A DNA stretch of 64,000 nt from CAZMZW01 sp964571135. GTDB taxonomy: Bacteria; Chloroflexota; Anaerolineae; Anaerolineales; Anaerolineaceae. The position numbers and the translations under genes are program-made. This document shows, piece by piece, positions 34,449 through 42,091 of the stretch. Each line of letters opens with the position of its first letter. Position 1 is the stretch's first letter. The stretch is from contig CAZMZW010000005.1 in NCBI GenBank assembly GCA_964571135.1, positions 102,129 to 166,128 on the forward strand, written 5' to 3'. The notes beneath the pieces were generated by a model. It saw only the letters and a program-made list of their open reading frames with translations. It was not told where the DNA came from and did no database searches.

Positions 34449-36083
34449 ATGGCAGCTAAACAGTTGGTTTTTGGAGAAGAGGCGCGGCGTAAACTGCGCG
34501 CAGGTATTGATATCGTTGCGGAATCCGTTGCAACCACCTTGGGTCCCAAAGGACGCAATGTGGCCATCGACCGCAAGTTCGGTTCACCCACCATCACGCA
34601 CGATGGTGTGACCGTTGCGAAGGAAATTGAACTCGAAGATCCTTTTGAAAATATGGGTGCCCAGCTTCTTAAAGAAGCAGCCACCAAGACCAATGACATC
34701 GCCGGGGATGGTACCACCACCTCCACCGTTTTGGCGCATGCCATGGTAAAAGAAGGCCTTAAAACTTTGGCCGCCGGCGCCAACCCCATGCTGTTAAAGC
34801 GTGGCATTGAAGCCGCATCCAAGGCGGTGGCTGATGACATCAAGAAACAGGCAATCACCATTTCCACCAAGGAAGAGATCGCCAATGTGGCCACCATTTC
34901 CGCCCAGGATCGCCAGATCGGTGACCTGATTGCCTCCGTGATGGACAAAGTTGGCAAAGATGGCGTCATTACTGTGGAAGAATCCAAAGGTCTTGAATTC
35001 GAACAGGAATATGTGGAAGGTATGCAGTTTGATCGTGGTTATATCTCCGCTTATTTCATCACTGATTCAGAGCATATGGAAGCGGTTGTCACTGATCCCC
35101 ACATCCTGATTTATGACAAGAAGATCTCTGCTGCTCAGGATATGCTTCCCCTGCTCGAGAAACTGGTCCAGGTTGGCAAGCGCGAACTGGTGATCATTGC
35201 CGAGGATATCGATGGCGAAGCCCTGGCTACCCTGGTGCTCAACCGTCTGCGCGGCACCCTGAATGTGCTGGCCGTCAAAGCCCCCGGATTTGGTGACCGC
35301 CGCAAAGCCATGCTTCAGGATATTGCCATTTTGACCGGTGCTGAAATGATCTCGGAAGAGACCGGCCGCAAGCTGGAAACCGTTACCCCCAAGGAACTCG
35401 GGCATGCCGAGAAAGTGGTGGCTGATAAAGACAACACCACCATCGTGGGCGGTAAGGGTGATGTCAAAGCCATCAAAGCGCGTGTGGAACAGATCCGCGT
35501 GGAGATTGAAAACACCACCAGTGATTACGACAAAGAGAAACTTCAGGAACGTCTCGCCAAGCTGCAGGGCGGGGTTGCCATCATTCGTGTTGGTGCCGCC
35601 ACTGAGACTGAAATGAAGGAAAAGAAACACCGCGTGGAAGATGCCCTATCCGCTACCCGTGCAGCCGTGGAAGAAGGGATTGTCGCCGGCGGTGGTGTGG
35701 CGTTGATCAATGCCATGGTTTCCCTTGATACCCTCAAGGTCGAGGGCGATGATGCCAAGACCGGTGTCAATATTGTCCGCAAATCGCTGGAAGTCCCCAT
35801 GCGCCGCATTTCCGAGAATGCCGGATTTGATGGTTCTGTCGTGGTGGAAAATGTCCGCCAGGCACAGACCAAGGAAAAGAACAAGAAATTCGGCTTCGAC
35901 GTTCTACAGGAAAAATACGTCGATATGGTCAAGAGCGGTGTGATTGATCCCGCCAAGGTCACCCGTGGTGCTTTGGAAAATGCAACTTCCATCGCTGCGA
36001 TGATCCTGACCACCGAGGCGCTCATTACCGATCTTCCTGAAAAGGAAAAACCGGCAATGCCCCAGATGCCGCCCGAATATTAA
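34449..36083 (+). CDS. groEL: Chaperonin GroEL
   Basis: 544 aa, full length. ATP site DGTTT in GDGTTTSTVLAHAMVKEG, LGPKGRNV near the N-terminus, IEVKGLEFEQ-like apical region (VEESKGLEFEQEYVEGMQFDRGYIS) and the C-terminal TRGALENATSIAAMILTTEAL are all present. The tail ends EKEKPAMPQMPPEY instead of the Gly-Met repeats of many GroEL proteins. AAGGAG lies before the ATG. It forms the folding chamber with GroES; regulation is through CIRCE/HrcA upstream of groES. The operon ends at a hairpin at 36107. Confidence 0.98.
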   Translation: MAAKQLVFGEEARRKLRAGIDIVAESVATTLGPKGRNVAIDRKFGSPTITHDGVTVAKEIELEDPFENMGAQLLKEAATKTNDIAGDGTTTSTVLAHAMVKEGLKTLAAGANPMLLKRGIEAASKAVADDIKKQAITISTKEEIANVATISAQDRQIGDLIASVMDKVGKDGVITVEESKGLEFEQEYVEGMQFDRGYISAYFITDSEHMEAVVTDPHILIYDKKISAAQDMLPLLEKLVQVGKRELVIIAEDIDGEALATLVLNRLRGTLNVLAVKAPGFGDRRKAMLQDIAILTGAEMISEETGRKLETVTPKELGHAEKVVADKDNTTIVGGKGDVKAIKARVEQIRVEIENTTSDYDKEKLQERLAKLQGGVAIIRVGAATETEMKEKKHRVEDALSATRAAVEEGIVAGGGVALINAMVSLDTLKVEGDDAKTGVNIVRKSLEVPMRRISENAGFDGSVVVENVRQAQTKEKNKKFGFDVLQEKYVDMVKSGVIDPAKVTRGALENATSIAAMILTTEALITDLPEKEKPAMPQMPPEY

Positions 36084-36104
36084 ACCGATACCAAAATAAG
36101 AATA

Positions 36105-36137
36105 AAAGCAGACCGTGAGTGCGGTCTGCTTTTTTAT
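36105..36137 (+). terminator. Intrinsic terminator of groESL
   Basis: AAGCAGACCG pairs with CGGTCTGCTT around TGAGTG, followed by TTTTTT. It lies 23 nt after the groEL stop. Its T-tract merges into the -35 region of the next gene. Confidence 0.92.
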
Positions 36138-36155
36138 TTCTCCTTCAGGTATAAT
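36127..36155 (+). promoter_or_regulatory. -10 box and weak -35 for a leaderless parvulin mRNA
   Basis: TATAAT (36150-36155) lies 7 nt before the ATG at 36163. A weak TGCTTT at 36127-36132 is 17 bp upstream, inside the groESL terminator. No Shine-Dalgarno is present. Confidence 0.5.
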
Positions 36156-36162
36156 CCACCCA

Positions 36163-37035
36163 ATGTTTATTTTCAAAAAAGTCACCCCGCTATTATTTGT
36201 GTTGGTAATCCTGCTCAGCGGCTGTTCAGGGATCAATTCGCTGATCAACCCGACCGCCACCAGTAGTCCGACTCCCACCGAACAGCCCATGGCAGCTCAC
36301 GTGAATAGTGAGGGCATCCTCCTGGTGGATTATCAGCGCGAACTGGGATTGCTCCAGGCTGCCCAAAAAGAAGAGGGCATTCAGGCGGATGCCCAGGCGC
36401 AAAAGGCCCAGGTACTGGATGGTTTTATTGATGAGCTCCTATTTTCCCAAGCTGCTGCCTCAAAGGGGCATGTGATTGAGGATGCCGAAATTCAGAAGCG
36501 GATCAGCTATCTGGCGGTTCAATTGGGTGGAATCGATAAATTGGATCAATGGAAATCCAAATATGGGTATGATGACCAGGCATTTCAACGCACCCTCAAG
36601 CGTAATATGGCCGCAGCATGGATGCGGGATCAGGTTGCGGCTGAAATTGGCACAACAGCTGACCAGGTGCATGCGCGCCAGATTCGGGTCAACGATCCAG
36701 GCGAAGCCCAGTCCATCAATGCCCAATTGCAGGCCGGGACGGATTTTACAAAGCTGGCCGCTGAATATGATCCTCTGACCAAGGGTGACCTGGGCTGGTT
36801 CCCCCGCGGATATTTGTTCCAGCCGGCAGTGGAAGATGCGGCTTTTGCACTGCAGCCCGGCAAGTTCAGTGCGATGATCCAGACCAATATCGGCTACCAT
36901 TTTGTGCTGGTCATTGAACGCGATGCCCAGCACCCGCTTTCCCCGGATGCTCTCCTTTTCTTGCAGCACAAGCATGTCAATGAATGGCTGAAGCAAAAAC
37001 GGGCTGACGCTAAAATCGAAATTCAAGTTCCCTAG
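36163..37035 (+). CDS. Parvulin-type peptidyl-prolyl isomerase lipoprotein (PrsA/SurA-like)
   Basis: 290 aa. Lipoprotein signal with lipobox LSGC (Cys21), a Thr/Pro linker (TSSPTPTEQP), a SurA_N-like helical domain (about 60-180: LDGFIDELLFSQAAASKGH) and a parvulin domain (about 185-275: VHARQIRVNDPGEAQSINAQL, YDPLTKGDLGWFPRGYLFQPAVEDAAFAL, IGYHFVLVIERD). It folds exported proteins on the outer face of the membrane. The ATG at 36163 is chosen because upstream ATGs lie in the groESL terminator. Placement after groESL suggests a protein-quality region, though transcription is separate. Confidence 0.88.
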   Translation: MFIFKKVTPLLFVLVILLSGCSGINSLINPTATSSPTPTEQPMAAHVNSEGILLVDYQRELGLLQAAQKEEGIQADAQAQKAQVLDGFIDELLFSQAAASKGHVIEDAEIQKRISYLAVQLGGIDKLDQWKSKYGYDDQAFQRTLKRNMAAAWMRDQVAAEIGTTADQVHARQIRVNDPGEAQSINAQLQAGTDFTKLAAEYDPLTKGDLGWFPRGYLFQPAVEDAAFALQPGKFSAMIQTNIGYHFVLVIERDAQHPLSPDALLFLQHKHVNEWLKQKRADAKIEIQVP

Positions 37036-37232
37036 CCTTTAATTCCTCCCCATGGTTTTTTTCAGGGGGAGGTTAGGCTTGCCCTGAGCCCTTGAAAAGG
37101 GCGTGAGGGTGGGGGTTTCTTCTGTCAATTTTCTCGTAGGTTAGCCATCCCGCATTCCCTTCAATCTCCTCTCCCCTTGTGGGATCGCACAGCATCCCCT
37201 ACAGGGGAGAGGATAAAGGTGAGGGGGAGGAG
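37036..37232. repeat. Intergenic hairpin repeats, GGGGAGG type
   Basis: CCTCCCC (37045-37051) pairs with GGGGAGG (37066-37072), and further on CCTCTCCCC (about 37169-37177) pairs with GGGGAGAGG near 37204-37212. Both are followed by gtgaggg(tg)ggg-type text. Similar C-rich/G-rich hairpins with GGGATCGC-A-AGCAT occur at 55351 and 63920, so this is a dispersed intergenic family. No coding signal is seen. Confidence 0.6.
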
Positions 37233-37241
37233 CATTTTATT

Positions 37242-37314
37242 GAGATCGCGTCGGCAAAGACCGCCTCGCGAATAATCACTTTGCGAGGAGCGTTCCTTGC
37301 GACGACGCAATCTC
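37242..37314. repeat. 73-bp palindromic element (MITE/REP-like)
   Basis: GAGATCGCGTCG at the left end matches the reverse complement of CGACGCAATCTC at the right end at 11 of 12 positions. An inner pair, CCTCGCGAA (37264-37272) and TTTGCGAGG (37280-37288), matches at 8 of 9. The whole element can fold into one long hairpin. It is followed at 37342-37363 by GTCATTCCGAGACCTGTCGAAG, a text of the kind found as intergenic repeats in many genomes. No transposase is present. Confidence 0.6.
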
Positions 37315-37493
37315 AAGACGGCAGCCCGCCAGCCCTTTTCCGTCATTCCGAGACCTGTCGAAGACTTTTTTTTCAAAACATATATTAATATAAAAGAATA
37401 TCGTATATTTATACTGAAATTTAAATCAGGTCGTGGGAATCTCTATTTAAACCCAAACTTAGGTTTTCATATTTCCCAATTCTTATCAGAATA

Positions 37494-38550
37494 ATGAGGG
37501 ATAATAATGGAGGAGTAAAAACCATGAGAAGAAATTTCTTGTTCCTGCTGACCTTGCTGATTCTTGCAGCCTGCTTACCAATTGCATCTAAAACTCCAAC
37601 CACAGCTACCCCAACACAGACAAAAGAACCGATTAAAAACCCAAAAGTAACCGCAACTGCTCTTCCAAAAATCCTGATAGAAACAGACTTTAATGTAGAA
37701 AATGACAAATTGCCGATAGTGTCCTATGAAGACTTTGCATCAGGAAAGGTGCTGGAGGCCGAAAGAAAATACCTTGAGACCCATAGCCCTTTCAACGGCA
37801 AGGAAATCTGGCCAAATAGATTCGATATTAGAACAATTCACATATTTGCAAGCAAGTCGGTAATGATAGCGGCTAATAAACCACCTATGTATGAAACTTA
37901 TTATAAAGATCCTTCTCTTCTTCCCTGCAGAAACATTTTTCGCTTCCGAGTTGTTTTCCCTTCAGATTTCTTTCCAAAACAGGATGAAAGCAAAATGCTC
38001 TACAATTTTACCGGCAAAGACCAACTTGTAATTTATGGGCAAGTTTGGCTTAATCCCGACAGCAAGTCGGAAAATCCCGCCGATAAATACAGGGTCCTTC
38101 ATTATTTATATGGCCAAAATGATAAAATTTGGCTTCCCACTCCTCTGGAAAATAACAAAATGTTAGTCCCGTTTCCAATCTATTCTATTGATAGTACAAA
38201 AAATAAGGACACTGACCCATTCACACAACTAAGAAGGTCGTTGATTCTTAAATTCTATGATAAGGATTTGCCATTAAAATATTTCCAAGAGTGGGTTAAA
38301 ACAAACAAAATACCTTCAGAGCTTGAAACTTTTATCCTTCCGTCCGACCAACATGGTTTTTCAAAACTATATTAATTGAGGAAAATGCCCAATTACCCGA
38401 AAAAACTATACCTCATTTAAAAACAATATTATTCTATGTTCCTTGGTTTTCTTTTTTTACCTTAGCACATCCAATTGGCTTAGCGCGTAGGAAGCCCTAT
38501 TGTTGGAAAATCCTTTCCTAATACTTGGAAGAATTATGAGGGATAATAAT
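37494..38550. repeat. 15-bp direct repeat flanking the AT-rich lipoprotein gene
   Basis: ATGAGGGATAATAAT occurs exactly at 37494-37508 and 38536-38550, just outside the lipoprotein gene. The spacing of about 1 kb resembles a target-site or recombination footprint, but no recombinase or terminal inverted repeat was found. Confidence 0.45.
37524..38375 (+). CDS. Lipoprotein of unknown function
   Basis: 283 aa. Lipoprotein signal with lipobox LAAC (Cys17), then a Thr/Pro-rich linker (TPTTATPTQTKEP). The mature part shows no domain I recognise; aromatic-rich stretches such as SYEDFASGKVLEAERKYLETH and QLVIYGQVWLNPDSKS suggest a folded extracytoplasmic domain. The ATG at 37524 has GGAGGAG 8-14 nt upstream; an ATG 30 nt earlier lacks a site. 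AT-rich compared with its neighbours, and a 15-bp direct repeat lies at both ends (37494 and 38536), so recent acquisition is possible. It stands alone. Confidence 0.75.
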   Translation: MRRNFLFLLTLLILAACLPIASKTPTTATPTQTKEPIKNPKVTATALPKILIETDFNVENDKLPIVSYEDFASGKVLEAERKYLETHSPFNGKEIWPNRFDIRTIHIFASKSVMIAANKPPMYETYYKDPSLLPCRNIFRFRVVFPSDFFPKQDESKMLYNFTGKDQLVIYGQVWLNPDSKSENPADKYRVLHYLYGQNDKIWLPTPLENNKMLVPFPIYSIDSTKNKDTDPFTQLRRSLILKFYDKDLPLKYFQEWVKTNKIPSELETFILPSDQHGFSKLY

Positions 38551-38641
38551 CTGATTCAGGCGACGTACTCGTCGCCGTTCTTTACCCCCGCTCAAGCTTG
38601 TGTCTCGCAGGTGTAATCATTGCTGAAATCAATGTGGATCC

Positions 38642-39865
38642 TCATCCGCCTTTTCTTGCCGACAATTTGAACATTTCCTTGCCCGCCAATAGTCCATGCA
38701 GCGCGCCGCTGCGATAGTCCAAAACGCGCCCATTGGTAAAATAATCAAACTTGAAATCCGTTTTATCGCCCACTTTCTTACCCGGAATGGGCATCAGGCG
38801 GGCAGTCAGGGGCTTATTCAAGCGCAGCGCCAGGGCGGCAATATCCAGGAGCAGGGGTTCAATTTCTTCCGGGGTGATATCACCCGGTAATGGAACGGTA
38901 TCCAGTCCGGTACCGCACACCGCGGAATAGAGCAGCAGGTCATATACTCCCAATGCCCCTTCCGCCGAGCGTTTAGCCAAATAGCTGTCTTCTAAAACTG
39001 GCAGCATGATGCCGTTAAAGCCGGTTTTTTTCCAATTACCCTGCTGAAGGCAGTCTGCCAGGAAGGCAGCGGACGCTAGTGATCCCGCAAACCCCAGACG
39101 CGGAAGCCCCAGCGACTCCATGGCTTTACCGGCGGAGCAAGTTTCCCCGGGGAAGGGGGCGGGTGAGAAATCAAAGCCCTTGAATTCCACTGAATATTTC
39201 TTTGCCAGGCTTCTGGAGATGGCATCTATTTTTTCCGCGCCATGCTGCAGGGACGCGAGCAGGTTATCCCGCGCCTGGGTCAAACTTTCCGCTTTGGAAA
39301 AAGCCTCCAGTACCTCATCGGCACCCTGCATGGCAAAAGCAAATGCAGGGAGTTCGCCCTGCGCATAAGCAGCTGGGAAGAATGGAGTGAACGGAGCCAC
39401 ATTCGCCAGGGCGGCAAAGCGCAGATTGGCAAATCCATCCTTGCTTCCCTTCGCGATCTGATGGATGGTGCGGGCAGCAGCCTGGATCGCGGGAAGGGAG
39501 ATCCCATGCTCGGGGTCGGCAATGCAGGCGCTGACAAACGTATTATCCGCTGCGGCTAGGATGGCGGGGATCAACTGAAAAGCCGCAGGCTGGTCAATGA
39601 GTGCCGGTCCGAGGGAAATATAATCAAATCCCAATTCCTTGATCTGCGTATCGTATTGCTTTGCCAGGTCCACTCCAAGCCTGGGTTCATATCGGGGGAA
39701 AAAATCCATGAAAGGTGTGGTGGCCAGGCGGGCGGTTTGAACTTCACAATCGATGGTTTGAAAAGTCTCTCTGGCTTCCTGCAAAAGATTGGAAAACCTT
39801 TGCAGGATTTGGGTCGCTTCTTTGGCAATGGGGTTGTAAAAGCAGGTGATGGAGCGGATTTTCAT
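38642..39865 (-). CDS. DUF711/UPF0210 family protein
   Basis: 407 aa. MKIRSITCFYNP at the start, DYISLGPAL, CIADPEHGISLPAIQAAARTIHQIAKGS, a Cys in FPGETCSAGKAMESLGLPRLG and GTGLDTVPLPGDITPEEIEPLL are DUF711 features. The family has no agreed biochemical role; some members are described as glycyl-radical-like in fold, which cannot be tested here. The start overlaps the stop of the SpoU methyltransferase by 4 nt, and that gene overlaps the macro-domain gene likewise, so the three form one translationally coupled operon. Confidence 0.85.
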   Translation of the reverse strand: MKIRSITCFYNPIAKEATQILQRFSNLLQEARETFQTIDCEVQTARLATTPFMDFFPRYEPRLGVDLAKQYDTQIKELGFDYISLGPALIDQPAAFQLIPAILAAADNTFVSACIADPEHGISLPAIQAAARTIHQIAKGSKDGFANLRFAALANVAPFTPFFPAAYAQGELPAFAFAMQGADEVLEAFSKAESLTQARDNLLASLQHGAEKIDAISRSLAKKYSVEFKGFDFSPAPFPGETCSAGKAMESLGLPRLGFAGSLASAAFLADCLQQGNWKKTGFNGIMLPVLEDSYLAKRSAEGALGVYDLLLYSAVCGTGLDTVPLPGDITPEEIEPLLLDIAALALRLNKPLTARLMPIPGKKVGDKTDFKFDYFTNGRVLDYRSGALHGLLAGKEMFKLSARKGG

Positions 39866-40647
39866 TTTTGCCTCTGGCGCATGATTTCGTAAAGCAGGAT
39901 GCTGGCAGCCACTGCTGCATTCAATGATTCATTTCCGGCCGGCATGGGGATAAGTACCTTGCCGTCGGCGATGGTGTAAAGTTGTGCGGAAGCGCCGGCG
40001 GCTTCGCCGCCGATTACCAGTGCCAGCGGCTGCTTCAGATCCACAGCCCAGCAGGGCTGGACGCCATCCATATCCGCCAGGAGGATTCTCATCGCCGGTC
40101 TGGCTTTGGTTTTACACAGGGATTCGAACTCTTCAACGGCCTTATTGAATATTGGCAGGCGGAAATGAGCACCCATGGCGGCTCGCAGCACTTTGGAAGA
40201 AAAAGGATCTGCGCTTCCCGGCAGCAGGATTATTGCCTGTGCCCCAAAAGCGGATGCGGTTCTTAAAATAGTTCCCAGGTTGCCCGGGTCACGCACGCCA
40301 TCCAGCGCCAGGATGAAATTCAGGTTTTCTGGCAGGGTTTGTTCTTTTTGCGAAAGGACCATCAACAGCCCCTGGGGTGTTTCCGTATCGGAGATCTTAT
40401 CCATCAGCGGCGCTTGGATTTCTTCAACCGGAATTTTCAGCGGGATCAATTGGTTCAGAACTTGTTTGCCGCGTTCATTCAGCTGATTGCTCCACAGGGC
40501 AAATTGTGGCTGCCATTGGTTTAAGAGCGCCTCTTCAGCCAGGCGCACACCTTCCACTGCAAAGCTCTTTGATTCTTCGCGGGCTTTGCGGTCGCTGAGG
40601 AGTTGGCGGGCAAGTTTTATTCTCGGATTTTGTATTGAAGTGATCAT
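39862..40647 (-). CDS. TrmH/SpoU-family RNA 2'-O-methyltransferase
   Basis: 261 aa. N-terminal substrate-binding domain (NPRIKLARQLLSDRKAREESKSFAVEGVRLAEEAL) and C-terminal SPOUT knot with LDGVRDPGNLGTILRTASAFG, LVIGGEAAGA and IPMPAGNESLNAAVAASILLYE. These are the three SpoU motifs, with Arg and Asn-Glu in place. It is likely to methylate a 23S rRNA or tRNA ribose, as RlmB- or TsnR-like enzymes do; the exact site cannot be told from sequence. It overlaps its neighbours on both sides by 4 nt. Confidence 0.9.
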   Translation of the reverse strand: MITSIQNPRIKLARQLLSDRKAREESKSFAVEGVRLAEEALLNQWQPQFALWSNQLNERGKQVLNQLIPLKIPVEEIQAPLMDKISDTETPQGLLMVLSQKEQTLPENLNFILALDGVRDPGNLGTILRTASAFGAQAIILLPGSADPFSSKVLRAAMGAHFRLPIFNKAVEEFESLCKTKARPAMRILLADMDGVQPCWAVDLKQPLALVIGGEAAGASAQLYTIADGKVLIPMPAGNESLNAAVAASILLYEIMRQRQK

Positions 40648-41213
40648 TGTTTGATAAAGGTTTTTTGAAATTCAGCGAGAAAGATATTAAAAGTGAGTGG
40701 ATCGATAATGACCAAGCGCACCAAACCCAAAAGGGAATTCGGTTTTTTATGAAAGAATTCCTGGATGGTCTGCATGAAAACCCGGGCGGCTTTTTCCTTG
40801 GGAAACCCAAAGATTCCGGTGGAAATGGGTGGCAGTGCAATGGATGTCAGCCCTAATCGTTCCGCCAGGTCCATGCTGCTGGTAATGGCCGTGGATAATT
40901 TGGCTTCCTCGTCACCGCTTCCCCACATAGGTCCGACGGCGTGGATGACCATTTTGCAAGGCAGATCGCCAGCCTGGGTAGTTGCCGGTTTGGCATGCGT
41001 CACCGCACCATTTATTTTCACCCAGGCATCGCTTTCCGTCTGGATGATTGGACCGCCTCTTCGGACGATGGCAGCCGCCACTCCGCCGCCATGCATCAAT
41101 TGAGAATTGGCGGCATTAACAATCGCATCCACTTTCTGTTCGGTCAGGTCATCCTGCAGAATTTCGATGGAATGACGGTTGGATAAAATAATGCTTGCTG
41201 AATTCGGTTCCAT
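40644..41213 (-). CDS. Macro-domain protein (O-acetyl-ADP-ribose/ADP-ribose hydrolase type)
   Basis: 189 aa. Macro domain: IVNAANSQLMHGGGVAAAIVRRGG holds the ADP-ribose loop with catalytic Asn, then PCKMVIHAVGPMWGSGDEEAKL and ALPPISTGIFGFPKEKAARV. Macro domains remove ADP-ribose from proteins or nucleic acids or hydrolyse O-acetyl-ADP-ribose. It is the first gene of a three-gene minus-strand operon with a SpoU methyltransferase and a DUF711 protein. No ADP-ribosyltransferase toxin is nearby, so it is not an obvious antitoxin. Confidence 0.9.
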   Translation of the reverse strand: MEPNSASIILSNRHSIEILQDDLTEQKVDAIVNAANSQLMHGGGVAAAIVRRGGPIIQTESDAWVKINGAVTHAKPATTQAGDLPCKMVIHAVGPMWGSGDEEAKLSTAITSSMDLAERLGLTSIALPPISTGIFGFPKEKAARVFMQTIQEFFHKKPNSLLGLVRLVIIDPLTFNIFLAEFQKTFIKQ

Positions 41214-41260
41214 GAGAATTTATCTTGTTTAAATATTGTAATTGAATTCATCAATTAAAT

Positions 41261-41297
41261 ATAAAAAAGGATGACCTGGTTTGGTCATCCTTTTATC
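41261..41297 (-). terminator. Intrinsic terminator after rplT
   Basis: AAAAGGATGACC pairs with GGTCATCCTTTT around TGGTTT (41265-41294). On the minus strand the 3' T-run follows. It lies 20 nt after the rplT stop. Confidence 0.88.
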
Positions 41298-41313
41298 ACA
41301 TTTTAAAGGGGTT

Positions 41314-41667
41314 CTAAATGGCGGCTTTGGCTTGTGCCACAATCGTATTGAAAACTTCAGTGTCACGTACGGCCAGGTCAGCCAGCATTTTACGATTGAG
41401 GGTAATTGAGGCCTTTTTCAGACCATATACCAATTGGCTGTAGCTGACGCCCTGCAGGCGGGAACCAGCATTGATGCGTGCGATCCATAGCCGGCGGATA
41501 TCGCGCTTGCGGGTGCGGCGGTCACGGTAAGCGTACCAGAGCGCCTTGAGCATGGTTTCATTGGCGCGCCTGAAAATGCGGTGGCGGGAACCAAAAAATC
41601 CTTTGCTCGCCTTGAGCATTTTTTTATGGCGCAGATGTGTGTGTGGTCCACCTTTTACACGAGTCAT
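41314..41667 (-). CDS. rplT: 50S ribosomal protein L20
   Basis: 117 aa, standard length. MTRVKGGPHTHLRHKKMLKASKGFFG, then LWYAYRDRRTRKRDIRRLWIARINAGSR and a C-terminal KMLADLAVRD are diagnostic. L20 binds 23S rRNA early in 50S assembly and represses its own operon in some bacteria. AAAGGAG lies 7 nt before the start. It is the last gene of the infC, rpmI, rplT series and ends at an intrinsic terminator. The N-terminal basic extension that binds rRNA is intact. Confidence 0.98.
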   Translation of the reverse strand: MTRVKGGPHTHLRHKKMLKASKGFFGSRHRIFRRANETMLKALWYAYRDRRTRKRDIRRLWIARINAGSRLQGVSYSQLVYGLKKASITLNRKMLADLAVRDTEVFNTIVAQAKAAI

Positions 41668-41740
41668 TCATTTCTCCTTTGCACCGCGGGATGCCGGCTT
41701 TGGCCTGTTGAATGCATCCGACGGCTGCAGTTAATTCTGT

Positions 41741-41977
41741 TTATCGATTCTTATCCATGTAGGGCGCCAGACGGCTCACCCGCTTTTGGATCTTCTCGCC
41801 TTTTACCGTCACCATTTCAGCGAACAAAGCCTTGGTGCGTTTCGAACGGTTGCGGCGCAAATGGCTCTTTCCGCCCTTGGTGCGCACGATCTTCCCCGTC
41901 CCGGTGGTGCGGAAACGCTTGGATGTTGCCTTATGGGTTTTTAATTTTAGTTTTCCAGTCTTTAACTTTCTTGGCAC
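41741..41977 (-). CDS. rpmI: 50S ribosomal protein L35
   Basis: 78 aa if GTG at 41977 is used. AAGGAG is 7 nt before this GTG but only 1 nt before an ATG at 41983, which would add Met-Ala; the GTG start is therefore preferred. KLKTHKATSKRFRTTGTGKIVRTKGGKSHLRRNRSKRTK is the L35 core; the C-terminal end (RVSRLAPYMDKNR) matches the family too. It carries an extra N-terminal KLKTGKLK stretch relative to many L35 proteins. Its own -10 box and an upstream terminator suggest transcription partly independent of infC. Confidence 0.95.
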   Translation of the reverse strand: MPRKLKTGKLKLKTHKATSKRFRTTGTGKIVRTKGGKSHLRRNRSKRTKALFAEMVTVKGEKIQKRVSRLAPYMDKNR

Positions 41978-42025
41978 AGCCATACTCCTTCATTACATTG
42001 TTTGCTTGGCTTTACGCAAGGGCAG

Positions 42026-42031
42026 ATTATA
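42026..42031 (-). promoter_or_regulatory. -10 box ahead of rpmI-rplT
   Basis: TATAAT on the minus strand (42031-42026), directly after the infC terminator and about 50 nt before rpmI. The -35 position falls within the terminator stem and is weak (TGGCAG). Confidence 0.45.
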
Positions 42032-42033
42032 CC

Positions 42034-42074
42034 AGAAAAATAAAAGGTCTGCCATAAGACTTTAAGGCAGACCT
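42034..42074 (-). terminator. Intrinsic terminator or attenuator between infC and rpmI
   Basis: On the minus strand AAGGTCTGCC (42074-42065) pairs perfectly with GGCAGACCTT (42053-42044), then TTTATTTTT follows. It is 18 nt after the infC stop. Confidence 0.8.
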
Positions 42075-42091
42075 TGGGATTAGGGGATTAA

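Noticed and set aside
35067..35630. 187-codon open frame antisense to groEL
   Set aside because: It is a by-product of groEL codon use; groEL is certain and the antisense frame has no ribosome site or known similarity.
38559..38576. GGCGACG-TACT-CGTCGCC hairpin
   Set aside because: No T-tract on either strand, so not a terminator; too short to claim as a repeat without a second copy in the window.
40644..41213. Macro protein as antitoxin of an ADP-ribosylating toxin pair (DarTG-like)
   Set aside because: The coupled genes are a SpoU methyltransferase and DUF711; no DarT-type transferase is adjacent.
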